This document shows, one piece after another, positions 59,260 through 64,000 of a DNA stretch of 64,000 nt; the stretch's first letter is position 1, and each line of letters opens with the position of its first letter. Origin of the DNA: Aphrophora alni. Its lineage: Eukaryota > Arthropoda > Insecta > Hemiptera > Aphrophoridae. Location of the stretch: positions 118,983,362 through 119,047,361 of the forward strand of contig OY740765.1 of the NCBI GenBank assembly GCA_963513935.1, in the 5' to 3' direction. Position numbers and translations under genes: made by a program. The notes beneath the pieces are model-generated. The model made no database searches and had not been told where the DNA came from. It saw nothing but the letters and a program-made list of their open reading frames with translations.

Positions 59260-61800
59260 TGTTTTGTTATTCCGTCATTAATGTGCAAAATAATGATAAT
59301 ATTTGTTTTAAGTATGATATAATAATACCACTTTTAAATGATCATGACACTCGAGTGAGTTCATATTTTAATAAACCCAAAATATAAAATAAATATAATT
59401 TAAACGGCATGGATTCCCCGTTAAAATTAACGACATTTCCAAATCTGAAAAAATCGACATCATTAGTATTAATGTTTTTGGCATTGACAAAAAAGATAAT
59501 GTAGCCTATACTCAATAAAATTATGTACATATAAAAGAAATCGTCATGATCTGTTATATATTTGTGAGAAAGGTCAATAAATTATGACATATTACGCATA
59601 CATTACAAATGTTGCCAGATTATTTGGAAGTCAACTGTCTAAACGTAATGGTGCTTTAGAAATATGTAATCGATGTTTTGCACATTTTGACGATGAATAT
59701 GGAAAATATGGATTTAAAAAAATTTAGGAACGTAGGATTTTATGTGTTTGTGAATGCACCGTTACGGACTGATATGCCTGCAGAAAAGAAACTTCGATTT
59801 TAATACTACAACCGTAGTTTGAGAGTTAGATTCATTATATACGCTGATTTCGAGTGTAGTTTAACCCCGATTGAAGGTTCATCATCTGACCCGAACATAA
59901 AATATACATTACAATATCAGAAACATATACCTTATAGTTATTGTCACTACATTAAAGATAGTGAAAATGTAATTCAGAACATGAAATAGTTATATCAACA
60001 CTCTAAAATCTGTTATATCTGTAAAAAGGGTGATTTTCCTGAAACAAATAGTAAAGTTCATGATCACGACCATATTACAGGACAGTACAGAGGTCCAGTA
60101 TATAATTCACGTAATATAAATTATCAAAATCAGAAATTTTTACCAGTATTTACGCAAAATTTAACAGATTACGAGAGTTATTTTATAATTAAAGAATTAG
60201 GATATGATTCTAAAGAAATACAAGTCATGGTAAATTCTGAGGAAGAGTACTTATCTTTCTCGAAAGTTATTAGAGTAGAACTAGGGAAAAGGAAAACCAT
60301 GCAGAGAAGGTTTTTAGACTCGTTTCCTTTCTTTTTTAGTACACTGTCAAGGAACACTCGAAGAAAATCTTGGGCAACAAAATTTCACCCACACGAGATC
60401 TAAATTCAGTGAACAGAAAAAATTCAATTTAACGTCTAGAAAGAGTGTCTTCCCATATGAGGATATCACAAATAGTGAAAGGCTAGAAGATAAAAACACA
60501 CTACCTCCAGTAGAAGTTTTCTAGAATAGATTAAGTAGTTCCAACATTACAGCCGATGATTACTCATATGCACAAAAGCTATGAGACATGTTTGAAGTGA
60601 AAATAATTATAGATGAATACTCAGACCTATGTCTCATAACTGATCCTCTAATCCTGACAGAAGTTTTCGAACATTTTAGAGACGTGTCGTTAAAAACGTA
60701 CAATCTGAGAACTTTTGACTGATTTTGATATGTATCTCTTGTTTGAATAAGGAATATGTTGTAGACGTTATACCTGTGCAAACAATAAATATTGTACCAC
60801 GCGTTTCGACAGTAAAAAAACATCATCATATATTACATAAGTGGACACAAATGGACTGTACGGACACTCTCAGGGTCAACATTTGCCAACATGTGGATTC
60901 CGTTTTTTAAACTATGCAGAGATTGTGCAGTTAAACGTCATATCAGTATCTGACAATGGATATGTCCAACACCTTACATAACTTACTCAATGACTTACCC
61001 TTCTGTTGTGAGCGCAGTGGGGAAGGCGCAAACAGACGGTTAGTAACAACGTAGGGTATTGAAACGAGCTATCCAACATGGACTTGTGCTAACAAAGATC
61101 CATAGAGGAATATACTTTTCACAGTCAGCATGACTTAAACAATAATATGTTGTCTTAAACACTAGGTTGAATACCATCGCTACAACAGATTTTGAAAAAA
61201 AAAAAAAAAAAAAAAAAAAAGATTTCTATAAACTAATGATTATGCAGTATTTGGTAAATCTATAAAAAAAAAGTTTATAACCGTATAGATATACAACTTG
61301 TTTCATTAATTACAAGAGTAGAAAAGTTAGTAGCTAAAAGTAATTTCATGGACAGAACTATTTATAGCGAAAACGTTGTTGGAATTCACGTGGAAAAAAA
61401 CAAAGATGGTTCTGAATAAACCGATATATTTAGGAAAGTGTATTCTAGATACAAGTAAGATACATATGTATGCTTTCCACTATGATATAATGTTCCCAAT
61501 GTATGGTGTTGACAGTTTAAGATTACGATATATGGATACAGACGGTTTTATATATGACAATCAGACCGAAGACATGTATCATGTTATGAAACAAAACAAA
61601 ACTTTATACAGTTCGATAGAAGCAATTACCCAATAAACCACCCTCTGTATTCCAACGTTAGTAAAAAAGTGTTGGGGATCAAAGATGAAGCATCTGGTGA
61701 AATCATTAAGGACCTTGTAGGTCTAAGCAGTAAATTGTATCCGTTAAATGTCAATGGGAAAATCGTAAAAAGAGCTAAAGGTAGAAATAAATAGAAGTTG
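59260..61800 (+). pseudogene. Polinton/Maverick-type DNA polymerase B relic
   Basis: About 2.5 kb of plus-strand sequence follows protein-primed B-family polymerase in order across several frames: VINVQNNDN at 59274, SINVFG near 59465, exonuclease Exo I DFE at 59846-59854, CYIC at 60011-60022 with HDHDHITG from 60060 (HNH-like/zinc block), an LPPVE block near 60510 and a D-x-x-LI-TD-x-L block near 60635, CGFRFLNY near 60895, AVFGK (motif B) at 61244-61258, catalytic YMDTD (motif C) at 61529-61543, and the GLSSKLY C-terminus near 61725. Stops, frameshifts and a 26-A run (61195-61220) break it. No capsid, integrase or ATPase partner genes, nor terminal repeats, are recognised nearby. Confidence 0.82.
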
Positions 61801-63867
61801 TAAGGTTTAAAATGATAATTTTGGAATTTTTGTTATCAAAGTTTTTTGGGATCTGAACAGTGCTTTATTTCATGATCCGGAATTTCTCTTAACCCAACGA
61901 GTCTTTGCTCAGTCTATTTCAATCATAAGAACATGTTAGATCATGTTTATATTTTACGGGATTTAATATCCTTAAAATGAATTTAATGCTCTTAATTGTG
62001 GGCTCCACCAGACCCTTTAGGGTCAATCTTTGCTTGTCATGAAGGATGATTCCAAAAGAAACCAGGTTAGAAATAATACACCAGGTTACTAAAACAATCT
62101 ATTAATTATATCATTAAGACAATTGTATCAATTAAAACTTCTCCATAAACTATTCCATGTACTACTTGAATTTTACATGTACAACATAATAAACTAAAAT
62201 CATTCATTCATGATACTTTCTACTTAACTTAAACAAAATTATTTATGCTAACATTCTATATTAGTTTAATTTGTATAATAAAATTTGTTAAATCTATTTA
62301 CGATATCTGCTATATTATATGTTTTGTAAAACTCGAGATCTGTCTTACAAGTGTTTATATTAGAAACTTCTTACATATTCTGACGCTCCATTTTCTCATA
62401 CTAGACACGTAAATTGACCTTTTATTTTAATTTTCTTTACTTAACAAATCACACTAAACACTTCACTTATTTTGATTGCTCACTCGTTCACATTTGTTAC
62501 AACTCCTATTTTTTGCACCACAGTAGAATTTTTTATTAGATTTATTTATTTTACATTTTATCACTTATTACTAGTTGAAATTATTTTGAGCATGTTCCTT
62601 CCCAGACTGACCTCTAATTTTCCTCGCGTGTCCCCTTCTCTTTTTTCCACATGTTTTACATAGTTATTTTTTAATCAAAAATTCGGTGTTAAAGTGTAAG
62701 TCACCAGACCGTCTTCTCATTAAAAATATGAAGTCGATTCTTAAATCCTACACCTACTTATAACTCGAAAACAGTACAACCATATTTTGTTTTATTACAA
62801 CCTGTTTTTTAGAAAGAAAAAAAATACTGTGTTAAACGATATATCACATGATCACCTCTGCATTAAGATTGTCGCAGTAGACTCCTACATTTTTGACCTG
62901 AAGTGATCCCCTAAACTTCCAAATACTTACAAAGTTTTTACGTTTATAATGGGTGGTATTGGTTGAAATACAATCTGATATTAAATGTGCACAAAAATAA
63001 ATGGGAAAGGAACTTTAAAACCGCCCTGTAGAAGGCAGAGAAGAGAATATGAGAAAACACTAAAGAATAGTTTTTTTATTTGAAGGCCTCTTTGTAAACA
63101 AAATTTTTAGTTTTACTAATAACAGGTAGAGTTATTGTTTTGTTTATTAATCAAACATGCCACGTGTTCATGTAAGAAGTATAGGCTCAGCAGCTATTTT
63201 TGTTTGACGCGAGTCGCATAACTTAACATTAATAGACTTTTTAACTAAAACCACCTATAGCTATGAAACCTCAAATGATTTAAATTATTTTAAATAATAA
63301 TTTTATTTTATTCCAATATTGTGAATGATAAATTTATGTTGTCGCTGGATTTGTAAAGATGTACAGAATTCCTCTTAATCGCTAGCAAAAAATTGTTGAA
63401 TGGGAATTTCTGAATCTATTTTTAAAAGTTTTCAATCACAATTAGGTATACCTTTTTTTTTTTTTTTTTTTTTTTTTTTCACTGAAAAAACACTTGTTGT
63501 TTCTGAAAATTTTAAGAAATTGTATAAAATGCCCAAGAAAATATCTATATCCTATTTTTAAACAAAAAAAAGTGATTATAACTCGGTAACTACGGCAAGG
63601 ATTTCAAAAAGTTGACATTTTGCAATTAGAATTCTAATCATATAAACATTTTGTGACGGATAGTTTTTTTTATGCATTCCCTAATTTTCAATAGAAAAAA
63701 AAATCGAATACCGATTTCAAAACAGTTTTCACCTTAAATCATCATTCAAATTGTGCACCATATTGGTCACTATAAAAATGAGTGTTGTCAATGAAAACTT
63801 TGAGAAAATAGATAAAATATGTACCGGTAATAAATTTTGGTTTTTGTATTAACCTCAGTAAACCCTC
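61801..63867. other. No gene recognised
   Basis: Anonymous AT-rich sequence; (T)27 at 63453-63479. Confidence 0.45.
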
Positions 63868-64000
63868 AAAGGTTCACTTCAATGAGTACGGGCTTGGCAA
63901 TCCCGAGTGAACCTAGCTTCATCCACACCTTTTTTCATGTAGTCTTGGGTTAGATCCGTCTGTTCACCTTTCCTATCCGTCTCTCTTGACCAACTGTTGT
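63868..64000 (-). repeat. R265 copy cut by the window end
   Basis: Plus strand: CACTTCAATGAGTACGGG, CTTGGCAATCCCGAGTGAAC, GTAGTCTTGGGTTAGATCCG, CTCTTGACCAACTGTTGT. Confidence 0.92.

Overview
This is an AT-rich, repeat-laden stretch of an insect nuclear genome. The evidence is one spliced Osiris (DUF1676) gene, a family known from insects, together with insect-type transposons (mariner, R1-like and Jockey/CR1-like LINEs, Ty3/gypsy, Polinton-type DNA polymerase) and a short interstitial (TTAGG)4 tract. TTAGG argues against a dipteran. A hemipteran feel is only an impression. There are no rRNA, tRNA or CRISPR features, and no bacterial-style operons.

The only host gene I can support runs on the + strand from 18965 to about 39710. 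It has a TATA box and an arthropod TCAGT initiator, exon 1 (19027-19420: signal peptide and two-cysteine domain), a 19,780-bp intron, exon 2 (39201-39511: hydrophobic helix, Gly-rich linker, AQxxAY-type motif and stop), then polyadenylation signals. Both splice sites are canonical, the phases match, and the deduced protein is 234 residues.

The rest is layered mobile DNA. About twenty copies of a ~265-bp family (called R265 here) lie on both strands; its 3' end (hairpin followed by CTGA) and 5' TC resemble a short non-autonomous Helitron. Large palindromic foldback elements with TA-flanked TACAG termini sit at 9.5-10.1, 17.2-18.5 and 37.8-39.0 kb. LINE relics lie at 27.4-27.7(-), 30.9-31.2(-), 33.3-33.6(+), 36.3-36.8(+), 55.8-56.0(+) and 57.1-57.5(+) kb. 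A mariner transposase relic (45.7-46.75 kb) is split by an R265 copy. An internally deleted Ty3/gypsy element (52.27-55.42 kb) sits inside another R265 copy with a 4-bp target duplication. Two relics of a Polinton/Maverick-type protein-primed DNA polymerase B lie at 41.1-41.8(-) and 59.3-61.8(+) kb.

Tandem repeats include a 25-copy ~47-bp minisatellite (42.6-43.8 kb), a ~78-bp tandem (31.7-32.1 kb), a (TC)72 tract and several (AT)n tracts. Nesting gives a relative order: mariner, then R265, then the LTR element. The intervals not listed as features hold short ORFs without codon or domain signal; I see no further genes there.
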